64,000 nucleotides of DNA from Mesonia sp. (GTDB lineage Bacteria > Bacteroidota > Bacteroidia > Flavobacteriales > Flavobacteriaceae): contig DTTX01000073.1 of NCBI GenBank assembly GCA_012964435.1, forward strand, positions 8,625 through 72,624, in the 5' to 3' direction. Numbering within the stretch: position 1 is the first letter of the stretch; every line of letters begins with the position of its first letter. A program made the position numbers and the translations under genes. The notes under the pieces are model-generated. The model had not been told where the DNA came from and ran no database searches. It saw only the letters and a list, made by a program, of their open reading frames with translations. Shown here piece after piece: positions 37,113-45,510 of this stretch.

Positions 37113-38435
37113 ATGAAGGTTTTAAAATTTGGCGGCACCTCTGTAGGATCGATCGCTAATATTCAGAAAGTAAAAGAAATTATTTACGATGGAGAACCTA
37201 AGATCGTTGTTCTGTCGGCGATGAGCGGTAGCACCAATAAATTAGTAGAACTTTCTCAACTCATCAAATCTAACCAAATTGAAGAGAGCCAAGCGATTAT
37301 TAACCAACTAAAACAAAAATATTTAGCGGCTGTTTCCGGTTTAATTGAAAGCGAAGAAAGAAAAGAAACCCTAAAAAAATACATTTTTGCACTTTCTGAG
37401 CAACTTCAATCTTTTGTAGATAACCAAACTAGCAATTACAATGAAATTGTAGCGCAAGGTGAATTATTTTCTACCTATTTAGTCAATCAATTTCTACAAG
37501 AACAAGGTGTGGCTTCTGAGTTAATCCCGGCATTAGATTTTATGCGTGTCGATAAAGAAGGAGAACCGGACTATTTTTATATTCAGCAAAGCCTTAACCG
37601 AATTTTAAAGGATACCCCAAACCAAGAAATTTATGTAACGCAAGGCTTTATTTGTCTGAATAATGAAGGAAATATTAGCAACTTAAAACGTGGCGGAAGC
37701 GATTATACGGCAAGTATAATTGGCGCAGCGATTAGAGCTGAAGAAGTACAAATTTGGACCGATATTGACGGATTTCATAATAACGATCCTCGTGTGGTTG
37801 ACCATACGCGCTCTATTGCACAACTTTCTTTCGATGAAGCTGCAGAGCTGGCTTACTTCGGCGCTAAAATTCTTCACCCACAAACGGTTTTACCGGTAAG
37901 AAACCTAGAAATTCCTGTTCGTTTAAAAAATACCAATTTACCGGAAGCAGAAGGCACTTTAATTTCTAACAGAATTACCGGTGAAGGTATTAAAGCCATT
38001 GCAGCAAAAGATGGAATTACCGCTATCAAAATAAAGTCTGAACGTATGCTGTTGGCTCACGGATTTTTAAAGAAAATCTTTGAAATTTTCGAGAAGTATG
38101 AAACTGCTATCGATATGATCACTACTTCAGAAATTGCGGTTTCCTTAACGATCGACGACAATACATACTTAACAGAAATTACTTCTGAATTGCTCAAATT
38201 CGCTCAAGTTGAAGTGGAAGAAAACAGAAGTATTGTTTGTTTAGTAGGTAACAATATTATTTATCACAAAACTACCCCACAAATTTTCCAGATCTTACAA
38301 GATGTAAATGTAAGAATGGTTGCTTACGGAGGCAGCAACAATAACATCTCGTTATTGGTGAACGCCGAAGATAAAGAGCATACCCTACGATCGCTTAACC
38401 ACTATGCTTTTAACCCCAACCCAACCCTAGTTTAA
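37113..38435 (+). CDS. lysC: Aspartate kinase (monofunctional)
   Basis: First step of lysine, threonine and methionine synthesis: phosphorylates aspartate. 440 aa, single-function type. KFGGTSVGS (4-12) binds substrate; LKRGGSDYTASIIG is the catalytic block; SFDEAAELAYFGAKILHPQT is family-typical. Two ACT domains follow (AIKIKSERMLLAHGFLKKIF with IDMITTSEIAVSLTI; then NVRMVAYGGSNNNISLLV), the usual feedback site. Monocistronic, with a strong terminator. Confidence 0.96.
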   Translation: MKVLKFGGTSVGSIANIQKVKEIIYDGEPKIVVLSAMSGSTNKLVELSQLIKSNQIEESQAIINQLKQKYLAAVSGLIESEERKETLKKYIFALSEQLQSFVDNQTSNYNEIVAQGELFSTYLVNQFLQEQGVASELIPALDFMRVDKEGEPDYFYIQQSLNRILKDTPNQEIYVTQGFICLNNEGNISNLKRGGSDYTASIIGAAIRAEEVQIWTDIDGFHNNDPRVVDHTRSIAQLSFDEAAELAYFGAKILHPQTVLPVRNLEIPVRLKNTNLPEAEGTLISNRITGEGIKAIAAKDGITAIKIKSERMLLAHGFLKKIFEIFEKYETAIDMITTSEIAVSLTIDDNTYLTEITSELLKFAQVEVEENRSIVCLVGNNIIYHKTTPQIFQILQDVNVRMVAYGGSNNNISLLVNAEDKEHTLRSLNHYAFNPNPTLV

Positions 38436-38452
38436 GAGAAAGATCTTAAACT

Positions 38453-38485
38453 AAAAAGGCTGTCGAAATCGACAGCCTTTTTTAT
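38453..38485. terminator. Bidirectional terminator after lysC
   Basis: Perfect stem AAGGCTGTCG / CGACAGCCTT (38456-38465 with 38470-38479), loop AAAT, T-run on the right and A-run on the left. It lies between convergent genes. Confidence 0.88.
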
Positions 38486-39195
38486 TTTTTAGAGATGGTA
38501 TAAACACCTACTTTTTGCTGAATAGGTTTCAAACCTAGACCGTATTCCTCTAACAATACGCTATCTCTAGATAGGCTATCATTCAAAAATTCTAAAGTGA
38601 AATATCGCTGTTTATTTCCTTTAAAAATTATTGGATCATTTTCTTCTTTTAATTCTAAAGCTAATTGGTCTAAGCCCATACATTTAATACTAATCTTTCC
38701 ATTTTTTTTGGTGCTTTCTCCATTTCTTGTTTTTGAAACACATTCAAACTGTTTCAGCTTAGCTTCATCTACAATGTATAACTCTTGGTAATCTTTCAAT
38801 TTACTAGACATTACTAACTTTAAATTGTAATACTCCAAAATGCGATCAAGAATCTCTCTTTTTGTTGAATTATCCAAATCACTTTCATACAAAATATCTA
38901 ACGAAATAGTATCTTTCACATCGTTAAGCACAAATTCTTTTTCGCTATAAGATTTCTCTAAAAGCCTGATCATCATTTGAAAACCAACACCTTCTAAAGA
39001 ATGTATTCCATTTGTAATTTTAGAAGTGACAGAAAACAACTTTGTTGTATCTCGTTCTTTATTTTCATAAACCTCGTAACCAGAATTATAATTCCCCTCT
39101 TCTAAAATTAATTCACGATCCGAGGAAGAATTACAACCTATCACAATCCATAAAAAGCAAATTACTATTGAAATATTTACTACAAAATTTTTCAT
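38482..39195 (-). CDS. Lipoprotein, DUF3738-like
   Basis: About 237 aa. Lipobox VIGC followed by Asn-Ser-Ser-Ser-Asp. C-terminal half recalls the DUF3738 family (GKISIKCMGLDQLALELKEE ... SVLLEEYGLGLKPIQQKVGV), found near BlaR1-type M56 peptidases; no such peptidase is adjacent. The ATG at 39195 is preferred over the one at 39210: it lies one base after the stop of the upstream hydrolase (TAAGATG) and gives a normal signal peptide. Function unknown. Confidence 0.65.
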   Translation of the reverse strand: MKNFVVNISIVICFLWIVIGCNSSSDRELILEEGNYNSGYEVYENKERDTTKLFSVTSKITNGIHSLEGVGFQMMIRLLEKSYSEKEFVLNDVKDTISLDILYESDLDNSTKREILDRILEYYNLKLVMSSKLKDYQELYIVDEAKLKQFECVSKTRNGESTKKNGKISIKCMGLDQLALELKEENDPIIFKGNKQRYFTLEFLNDSLSRDSVLLEEYGLGLKPIQQKVGVYTISKK

Positions 39196-39196
39196 C

Positions 39197-39973
39197 TTAA
39201 AATAATTCATTTAATATTTTTAAAAGTTCTTCTTTATTTTCTAAATAACTCATATGCCCGTCTTCGAAACTAATGAAGGTTGAATTGGTTTTTTCAGCAA
39301 TCGCTTCAATCTCTTTAAACGGAACGACCGGATCGTTTTTACCGGCGATAATTATTTTTTCTCCTGAATATTGCTGAAGTATTTCTGTTCTATCTTTTCT
39401 ATTTTTCAAACCTTCTACCGAAGCGATAATATATTCTTCCGGAAGTTGAACCGCTTCTTCGACCAACGCATTAATTTCAGTACGTAAAGCATTTCGGTTT
39501 TCATCGGTAAACAAATTCTTGATCGCCATACTAATAAAAGCTTGCTTGTTTTGCTTCACTAAACGCTTGGCACGGTCTCGATTTTCTTTTCGTTCTTCAG
39601 AATCGGCTACCGTAGAAGAATTCAACAAGATGAGTTTTTCTAATTGCTGCGGAAATTTCTCCGCAAAAGCCAATGCCACATAACCACCCATCGAATGCCC
39701 GATGATCGAAGCTTTTTCAACCTTTAGTTCAGCTAAAACAGCATGAACCGTTTCGGCCATCGTTTCCATAGAATGGATATAACCTAATTTTTCGGTTTTA
39801 CCGTGGCCTAACAGATCGATCGTAACGAGTTGATGAGTTTCTTTAAACGCTGAAACCACATTTTTCCAAATCGTTGAGCTTTCTAAAAAGCCGTGAAGTA
39901 AAACGATTGTTTTGCCTTTACCTTCAGCAGTAAAAGCAATTTGTATATTTTTGTAGCTGATGTATTCTTGCAT
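39197..39973 (-). CDS. Alpha/beta hydrolase
   Basis: About 258 aa. Alpha/beta fold with oxyanion block LLHGFLESSTIW, nucleophile elbow GHSMGGYVAL (Ser), acid Asp in AGKNDPVVPF and catalytic His in EDGHMSYLEN. No signal peptide. The ATG at 39973 is chosen because a -7 box TATTTTTG lies at 39978-39985, just upstream; the longer reading from 39997 would start before the promoter. Substrate unknown. Cotranscribed with the lipoprotein gene. Confidence 0.9.
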   Translation of the reverse strand: MQEYISYKNIQIAFTAEGKGKTIVLLHGFLESSTIWKNVVSAFKETHQLVTIDLLGHGKTEKLGYIHSMETMAETVHAVLAELKVEKASIIGHSMGGYVALAFAEKFPQQLEKLILLNSSTVADSEERKENRDRAKRLVKQNKQAFISMAIKNLFTDENRNALRTEINALVEEAVQLPEEYIIASVEGLKNRKDRTEILQQYSGEKIIIAGKNDPVVPFKEIEAIAEKTNSTFISFEDGHMSYLENKEELLKILNELF

Positions 39974-39977
39974 AGCG

Positions 39978-39985
39978 CAAAAATA
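39978..39985 (-). promoter_or_regulatory. -7 box TATTTTTG before the alpha/beta hydrolase
   Basis: Exact TAnnTTTG, minus strand, only five bases upstream of the chosen ATG, implying a nearly leaderless transcript. Decides the start codon. Confidence 0.5.
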
Positions 39986-40113
39986 GTGTCTTTTCAAGCA
40001 TTTGAAAATTTTGAATTATAAATCTAATATGCTTTTCTAAAAACTAATAGCCTGATATGATGCTGAAACAACTTCAGCCTGACGCAGTTTAAATCAGTTA
40101 AAAAATAATTTTC

Positions 40114-41664
40114 ATGAAAAAAACGAACTTTCTTTTTCTTTTCGCACTTATTATTTCGGTAAGCCTTTCCGCACAAATTAAAGACCGAAAACTCGATAAA
40201 GTCATTCAAAACTCACTCGAAACTTTCGATGTTCCAGGGATTTCTGTTGGAATTATTAAAGATGGCAAAATTGTTTATGCCGAAGGTCACGGCGTTCGCT
40301 CTTTAAAGAATAACCAACCGATGACGAAAGAAACTTTGGTCGGGATCGCTTCGAATAGTAAAGGTTTTACTTGTTTTTCTTTAGCGATGCTGGTTGATGA
40401 AGGCAAAATTAATTGGGATGATAAGGTGCGCAAATATATTCCGGAATTTAAAATGCCGGATGCTTTTGTGACTGAAGAATTTACGATTCGAGATCTAGTT
40501 ACTCACCGTAGCGGCTTAGGTCTGGGCGCGGGAGATTTGATGTTTTTCCCTGAAGGAAGCGATTTCACCATCGATGATGTAATTGCCAATATGAGCAAAC
40601 AAGATAACAAAAGTGCGTATCGCAGTTCGTTTAAATACAACAACAATATGTTTATTATTGCCGGTGAAGTGATTCATCGTGTAAGCGGACTCACTTGGGA
40701 AGAGTTTATTGAACAGAAAATCCTACAACCTGTCGGGATGAAAGACAGCAAAGCTTCTTACAGCCGCGTGACCGACAAATCGAATATAATTGACGCACAT
40801 ACCAGAACAGAAGGTGAAGTAATTGCCATACCACACGATTGGAGCGATCTTGCTAATCCTGCCGGCGGAATTATGAGTAACGTTGACGATATGTTAACCT
40901 GGGCAGAATTTTTAATGAATGATGCCGTAACCAAAGACGGAGAACGACTACTAAGCGAAGAACAAATGCACAATTTATGGCAACTACAAACTCCCCTACC
41001 GGTTCGTAAAAACAACGATTACAATACTCATTTTTCAGGCTATTCGTTGGGTTGGTTTGTAAGCGATGTAAATGGCGGTTACAAACAAGTAACGCACACC
41101 GGCGGATTGTTAGGAACAGTAACGCAATTCACGATGATCCCAGAATTAGACTTAGGAATTGTGGTGTTGACCAACCAAATGGTTGGGAGCGCATTTAGCT
41201 CGATCACCAATACCATCAAAGACAGCTATTTAGGTTACAAAAACCGCAATTGGGTAGAAAAGTATGGCGAGAAAAATGAAGAATGGATCACTTATAACGA
41301 CAGTATTAAAAATGCGGTTTACGATCAAGTAACCAACAGAAAAGCAAAAAATACGATCGCCGCTTCACAAATTACCGGAACTTACCAAGACGATTGGTTT
41401 GGGAAGATCACTATTGAACAAAACGGAGAAGAACTTCTCATTGCTTCAGAACGTTCTTCGCAGTTGAAAGGAAAATTACTTCCGTATAATTTAACTACTT
41501 ATGTTGCCAAATGGGACAACCGTAGTTTTGATGCCGATGTATTTGTTTTATTTACGTTGAATGAAGAAGGTGAAGCGATCGAAGCAACGATGAAACCTAT
41601 TGCACCCATCACCGACTTTAGTTTCGATTTTGAAGATTTACATTTTTATAAGGTGAAAGAGTAA
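40114..41664 (+). CDS. Serine hydrolase, beta-lactamase fold, with DUF3471
   Basis: 516 aa, signal peptide ending near SVSLSAQ. Class C beta-lactamase/DD-peptidase-like domain: Ser80-x-x-Lys83 in ASNSKGF, YNN at 175-177 and HTGG near 329 as the three active-site motifs. The C-terminal ~110 residues (GTYQDDWFGKITIEQNGEEL ... FVLFTLNEEGEAIEATMKPI) match DUF3471. Periplasmic peptidase or esterase; not evidence of antibiotic resistance, since such paralogues are usually not drug-hydrolysing. Monocistronic. Confidence 0.93.
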   Translation: MKKTNFLFLFALIISVSLSAQIKDRKLDKVIQNSLETFDVPGISVGIIKDGKIVYAEGHGVRSLKNNQPMTKETLVGIASNSKGFTCFSLAMLVDEGKINWDDKVRKYIPEFKMPDAFVTEEFTIRDLVTHRSGLGLGAGDLMFFPEGSDFTIDDVIANMSKQDNKSAYRSSFKYNNNMFIIAGEVIHRVSGLTWEEFIEQKILQPVGMKDSKASYSRVTDKSNIIDAHTRTEGEVIAIPHDWSDLANPAGGIMSNVDDMLTWAEFLMNDAVTKDGERLLSEEQMHNLWQLQTPLPVRKNNDYNTHFSGYSLGWFVSDVNGGYKQVTHTGGLLGTVTQFTMIPELDLGIVVLTNQMVGSAFSSITNTIKDSYLGYKNRNWVEKYGEKNEEWITYNDSIKNAVYDQVTNRKAKNTIAASQITGTYQDDWFGKITIEQNGEELLIASERSSQLKGKLLPYNLTTYVAKWDNRSFDADVFVLFTLNEEGEAIEATMKPIAPITDFSFDFEDLHFYKVKE

Positions 41665-41702
41665 TTTAATATAAGTTGAATTGAAATGGAGTTGAGCAAA
41701 AT

Positions 41703-41770
41703 CTCGACTCCGCTCGATTTGACAGCAAGCTTTAAAAAACTTATAAGTCACACTGAGCGGAGTCGAAGTG
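41703..41770. repeat. Inverted intergenic repeat (CGACTCCGCTC type)
   Basis: Left arm CTCGACTCCGCTCGATTTGAC (41703 onward) and right arm GTCACACTGAGCGGAGTCGA (to ~41766) are imperfect inverted copies, separated by about 26 bases. The GAGCGGAGTCGA palindrome half is widespread between genes in Bacteroidota. Could fold into a long RNA hairpin. Confidence 0.7.
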
Positions 41771-41805
41771 TAGTTTTAAGTTTTTAATAAAATCTCCTAG
41801 AGCTA

Positions 41806-41883
41806 TTCGTCATTCTGAACTTGTTTCAGAATCTCATCACGCCATTCAAAATGAGATTCCGTTTCGAGCACGGAATGACGAAA
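41806..41883. repeat. Second inverted intergenic repeat (CGTCATTC type)
   Basis: Left arm TTCGTCATTCTG... with AGAATCTCAT, right arm ATGAGATTCCG... ending GGAATGACGAA. The arms are imperfect inverted copies. The element abuts the end of the Nramp-like gene and could serve as its terminator or processing site. Confidence 0.7.
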
Positions 41884-41885
41884 TT

Positions 41886-43103
41886 TTAAAACAAGCTAAT
41901 TCCAAAGGCTGAAAAGATACTTTTTAGGCCGAGTAATAAACAAATTAGAATCACAATTCCGCTGAAGAAATTAAGCCACCAAGAATTTTTATGTTGCTGA
42001 AGTAATTTACGATCGTTCACGATCCACCATAAGAAAAGCGCAATGATTGGTAGAAGTATTCCGTTGGCGACTTGAGAGAACAAAATAAGTTCGGTAGGTC
42101 GGTAACCCAATGAAGCAAATACAACTCCCAAAAGCAAAACACCTATCCAAACCAACTTAAATTTTTTGGTTCCTAAGGTTGATGGCCATCCTAAAATTTC
42201 TGCAGTAGCGAAAGCAGCTGCTAACGGCGCGGTAATCGCAGAAGAAATACCTGCCGCTAAAAAACCGAAAGCAATAAAAGAAGAAGACCAACTTCCCAAC
42301 AAAGGCTTCAACTGAAAAGACAAATCACTGATATCTTGTATTTCCGAAGGTTTCCCTTCAAAAGCAACCGCAGCAACAATTAGAATCGCCATGGTGATCA
42401 TTCCGCCTAAAACAATCGACAAAATGGTATCTAAACGAGCTACTTTTAAAGATTTTGACTTCCCCCATTTTTCTTTAGCGGTCGAAGCGTGCAAAAATAA
42501 GTTGTAAGGCACCACAGTTGTCCCGATAATACCAACGACTAACAAAGTGTGATCTTCTGTAAATCTAGGTTGAAATAAACCCGACAAAACTTGCGACCAA
42601 TCTGGATTCAATAAAAAGGCGGTCACCAAAAACACCAAGCCCATCAAACACACCAAGCCCAAAATAGCTCTCTCGATCAAACGGTATTTCCCTGAAAAAA
42701 GCAATAAAAAAGCCAGCAGAGCCACGACTAAAATTAACGGATTTATGCCTGCAATTTCTTCAACCTGAAAACCTAAAACCGCTCCGGTAATATTGCCGGC
42801 TTCGTAAGCGGCGTTGCCTATTAAGATCGCCGAGATCACCAAAACCACAACCGGGATTCGCCAAAAAGAATTTTGTGTTTTTTTCCGAAGTGCTTCGCCT
42901 ACCCCTAACTTTGCTACCACTCCTAACCTAACTGACATTTCTTGCAGAAAAATAGTCGCGATTACCGAAAATAAAACCGCCCAAAGCAAAGTATAACCGG
43001 TTTTTGCTCCGGCAATCGTAGCTGTGGTAACCGTACCCGGACCTATAAACGCGGCCGCCACTAAAATACCGGGACCTAATTCTTTTAGTTTTTTTAGCAT
43101 CAT
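41886..43103 (-). CDS. Nramp-superfamily metal transporter lacking the canonical site
   Basis: 405 aa with about 11 TM segments. Homology to MntH is clear along TM1-TM2 (ELGPGILVAAAFIGPGTVTT...AGA-x-x-GY-x-LLW). But the TM1 metal motif DPGN is GPGT (Gly21, Thr24), and in TM6 the usual MPH is VPY (GTTVVPYNLFLHAS). All three metal ligands Asp, Asn and Met are therefore replaced, so transport of Mn2+/Fe2+ by the known route is doubtful; another ion is possible. Start at 43103 or the next Met. Ends next to the intergenic repeats. Confidence 0.88.
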   Translation of the reverse strand: MMLKKLKELGPGILVAAAFIGPGTVTTATIAGAKTGYTLLWAVLFSVIATIFLQEMSVRLGVVAKLGVGEALRKKTQNSFWRIPVVVLVISAILIGNAAYEAGNITGAVLGFQVEEIAGINPLILVVALLAFLLLFSGKYRLIERAILGLVCLMGLVFLVTAFLLNPDWSQVLSGLFQPRFTEDHTLLVVGIIGTTVVPYNLFLHASTAKEKWGKSKSLKVARLDTILSIVLGGMITMAILIVAAVAFEGKPSEIQDISDLSFQLKPLLGSWSSSFIAFGFLAAGISSAITAPLAAAFATAEILGWPSTLGTKKFKLVWIGVLLLGVVFASLGYRPTELILFSQVANGILLPIIALFLWWIVNDRKLLQQHKNSWWLNFFSGIVILICLLLGLKSIFSAFGISLF

Positions 43104-43159
43104 TTTTTTGATAATGACCTCAATATAATCAGCTTTTCTATAAAACGAGAGGTTTCAAA

Positions 43160-43194
43160 TAAAAAAACCCCACAAGTTCTAAAGCCTGTGAGGT
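43160..43194 (-). terminator. Terminator after the aminopeptidase P gene
   Basis: On the minus strand CCTCACAGG pairs with CTTGTGGGG (two G-U pairs; 43168-43176 with 43185-43193) followed by seven T. Lies downstream of the stop at 43253. Confidence 0.75.
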
Positions 43195-43252
43195 CTGTTT
43201 ATTAAATTCAAATTACACTGAAACCAGCTCAGCTTGAAATTCAGTAAATAAA

Positions 43253-44545
43253 TTAGCTATTCATTAACTCTTCAATTTCATCAGCTTCAATCGGGATATT
43301 TTTCATCAAGTTAATCGGTTCTCCTTTTTCTTGAATCACGACATCATCTTCTAAACGAATTCCGAAGCCTTCTTCCGGCAGGTAAACTCCGGGTTCTACT
43401 GTAAATACTTGATTTGCTACCATAGGTTCGTGTAACAATCCGTAATCGTGCGTATCTAAACCAATGTTATGCGACGTACCATGCATAAAGTATTTTTTAT
43501 AAGCCGGCCAGTCCGGATTTTCGTTTTGCACATCGGCTTTATCTAAAATACCAAGATCTAAAAATGCTGAAGTCGCCATTTTACCAACTTCTTTGTGGTA
43601 AGAAGCCCAATCGGTTCCCGGCACTAACATCTTGGTCGCATCTTTTTTAATCTGATTAATTTTATTGTAAACTTCTTTTTGACGCTTACTGAACTTTCCG
43701 CTCACCGGAATGGTTCTCGACATATCGCTAGCGTAATTCGCGTACTCGGCTCCTACATCTAGTAAAATTAATTCACCTTCTTTACACTGCATTTTATTTT
43801 CAATATAATGAAGTACGTTAGCATTTTGCCCGGAAGCTACAATTGGCGTATACGCAAAGCCACGAGAGCGATTACGTAAAAACTCGTGCATAAATTCAGC
43901 TTCAATTTCATATTCCCAAACGCCGGGTTTTACAAAATTTAAAATTCTTCTGAAACCTTTCTCGGTAATGTTACAAGCTTGTTGCATCACATCGATCTCT
44001 AATTGATCTTTTACCGAACGAAGGCGTTGTAAAATCGGATTACTTTTAGCTACCGAATGTGCCGGGTATTTCTCTAACAACCACTTATTAAATCGAGCTT
44101 CACGAGTTTCTGTCTCCACATTTGCGCGGTAATGCTCGTTTGTATTAATGTAAACTGTTTCGCTTTGCGCCATTAACTCGTGTAAAACTTTATGGAAGTC
44201 TTTTAACCAATACACAGTTTTTACTCCAGAAGTTTCAAAAGCTTTTTCTTTGGTTAACTTCTCTCCTTCCCAAACGGCAATATGCTCGTTTGTTTCGGTT
44301 AAGAAAAGAATTTCACGGTGCTTTTCGTGTGGCGCATCGGGAAATAATACTAAAACACTTTCTTCCTGATCGACACCACTTAGAAAATAAATATTTCGAT
44401 CTTGCTGAAAAGGAATCGTACTATCGGCACCGATCGGATATGTATCGTTAGAATTAAAAACCGCTAAACTATTCGGCTTCATTTGTGCCATAAAGTTTTT
44501 ACGATTCTTTATAAATAAGTCTGAATTTATAGGTTGATATCTCAT
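43253..44545 (-). CDS. pepP: Aminopeptidase P (Xaa-Pro aminopeptidase)
   Basis: Removes N-terminal residues before proline. 430 aa with the creatinase-type N-terminal domain (MRYQPINSDLFIKNRKNFMA) and the pita-bread M24 domain. Metal ligands are in LLDVGAEYANYASDMSRTIP (two Asp), HGTSHNIGLDTHD (His), FTVEPGVYLP (Glu) and GIRLEDDVVI (Glu). No signal peptide, so cytoplasmic. Single gene with -7 box upstream and a terminator downstream. Confidence 0.94.
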   Translation of the reverse strand: MRYQPINSDLFIKNRKNFMAQMKPNSLAVFNSNDTYPIGADSTIPFQQDRNIYFLSGVDQEESVLVLFPDAPHEKHREILFLTETNEHIAVWEGEKLTKEKAFETSGVKTVYWLKDFHKVLHELMAQSETVYINTNEHYRANVETETREARFNKWLLEKYPAHSVAKSNPILQRLRSVKDQLEIDVMQQACNITEKGFRRILNFVKPGVWEYEIEAEFMHEFLRNRSRGFAYTPIVASGQNANVLHYIENKMQCKEGELILLDVGAEYANYASDMSRTIPVSGKFSKRQKEVYNKINQIKKDATKMLVPGTDWASYHKEVGKMATSAFLDLGILDKADVQNENPDWPAYKKYFMHGTSHNIGLDTHDYGLLHEPMVANQVFTVEPGVYLPEEGFGIRLEDDVVIQEKGEPINLMKNIPIEADEIEELMNS

Positions 44546-44561
44546 AAATGTTGAATTTTTT

Positions 44562-44569
44562 CAAATTTA
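44562..44569 (-). promoter_or_regulatory. -7 box TAAATTTG before pepP
   Basis: Exact TAnnTTTG on the minus strand, 17 bases upstream of the ATG. Confidence 0.45.
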
Positions 44570-44771
44570 TGAAAGGCTAAGGAGAATCTTTCGATTCACT
44601 TTAAAAAAATAAATATTGAATGCTAAACTTTTCCTGCTTTTTGCTAATTTCAATCCAATAAATCACTTATTCAACTAGAAATCAATTCAACTTTTAAGGC
44701 AATCGATTGCAATAGAACGAAAACGTAATAGCTTATACTAATTCTAAATAAGCAGAAACGATTATGAAAGT

Positions 44772-44802
44772 TTGTCAATAAGTATTTTGAAGCGTATTTT
44801 TG
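44772..44802 (+). promoter_or_regulatory. Promoter of sdhCAB (TTG / TATTTTTG)
   Basis: -33 TTG at 44772-44774 and -7 TATTTTTG at 44795-44802 with a 20-base spacer. An in-frame GTG at 44804 is too close to be translated, so the ATG at 44834 is taken as the sdhC start. Confidence 0.65.
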
Positions 44803-44833
44803 TGTGAAATTTTTAAATAAATACTCAAAACCA

Positions 44834-45496
44834 ATGGGTGGATTAATAAAATCTTCTGTAGCAAAGAAATTTGCTATGGCTTTATCGGGACTCTTCCTTG
44901 TTCTTTTTTTAGCACAACACTTTACCATCAACTTTACATCTGTAATTGCTCCAGACACTTTTAACGAGTTGTCGCATTTTATGGGTACCAACTTCTTAGT
45001 TCAGGCTATTTTACAGCCGGTATTAATTTTCGGAGTATGTTTTCACTTTATTATGGGATTCGTTTTAGAAATTCATAATAGAAAAGCGCGTGCAATTAGC
45101 TACGTAAAGTATAACGGAAGTGCCAATTCTAGCTGGATGTCTAGAAACATGATTTATTCGGGAGCTGTAATTTTAGCTTTCTTAGCTTTACACTTTTACG
45201 ACTTTTGGGTTCCAGAATTAGTGCATAAATATGTACAATCTCACCCGGAAGATCCAACAAGATACTACGAAGAAACTATTGCAAAATTCGAAAGCCCTGT
45301 AAGAACGGGATTGTATGTGATCTCTTTCATCTTCTTGATGTTACACTTACTTCACGGTTTTGCTTCTTCATTTCAATCTGTAGGGTGGAATAACAAGTAT
45401 TCTAAAGGAATTCAAGGCTTCACAAAAGCTTTTGCGATTATTATTCCGTTAGGCTTTATTTTTATTGCAGTATTCCACTATATCAATAACTTATAA
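44834..45496 (+). CDS. sdhC: Succinate dehydrogenase cytochrome b subunit
   Basis: 220 aa from the ATG at 44834. Five-helix type-B membrane anchor (SDH/FRD cytochrome b558 family): TM1 [22 protein letters not shown]4 [22 protein letters not shown]5 [20 protein letters not shown]. His residues on four helices (QHF, CFHF, ALHFYD, LLHGF) suit two b hemes. Carries electrons from SdhB to menaquinone. Followed by sdhA after 14 bases. The longer GTG reading would begin inside the promoter. Confidence 0.95.
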   Translation: MGGLIKSSVAKKFAMALSGLFLVLFLAQHFTINFTSVIAPDTFNELSHFMGTNFLVQAILQPVLIFGVCFHFIMGFVLEIHNRKARAISYVKYNGSANSSWMSRNMIYSGAVILAFLALHFYDFWVPELVHKYVQSHPEDPTRYYEETIAKFESPVRTGLYVISFIFLMLHLLHGFASSFQSVGWNNKYSKGIQGFTKAFAIIIPLGFIFIAVFHYINNL

Positions 45497-45510
45497 TACG
45501 CAGAAAGATT

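Noticed and set aside
40024..40209. 61-aa minus-strand frame
   Set aside because: Opposite the start of the beta-lactamase-fold gene with its clear signal peptide; no protein features.
40114..41664. Antibiotic-resistance beta-lactamase
   Set aside because: Motifs fit the broad serine hydrolase family with DUF3471; nothing in sequence indicates beta-lactam hydrolysis.
44671..44991. 106-aa minus-strand frame at the start of sdhC
   Set aside because: Antisense to the sdhC promoter and N-terminus; no domain or signal, and the plus-strand gene is certain.
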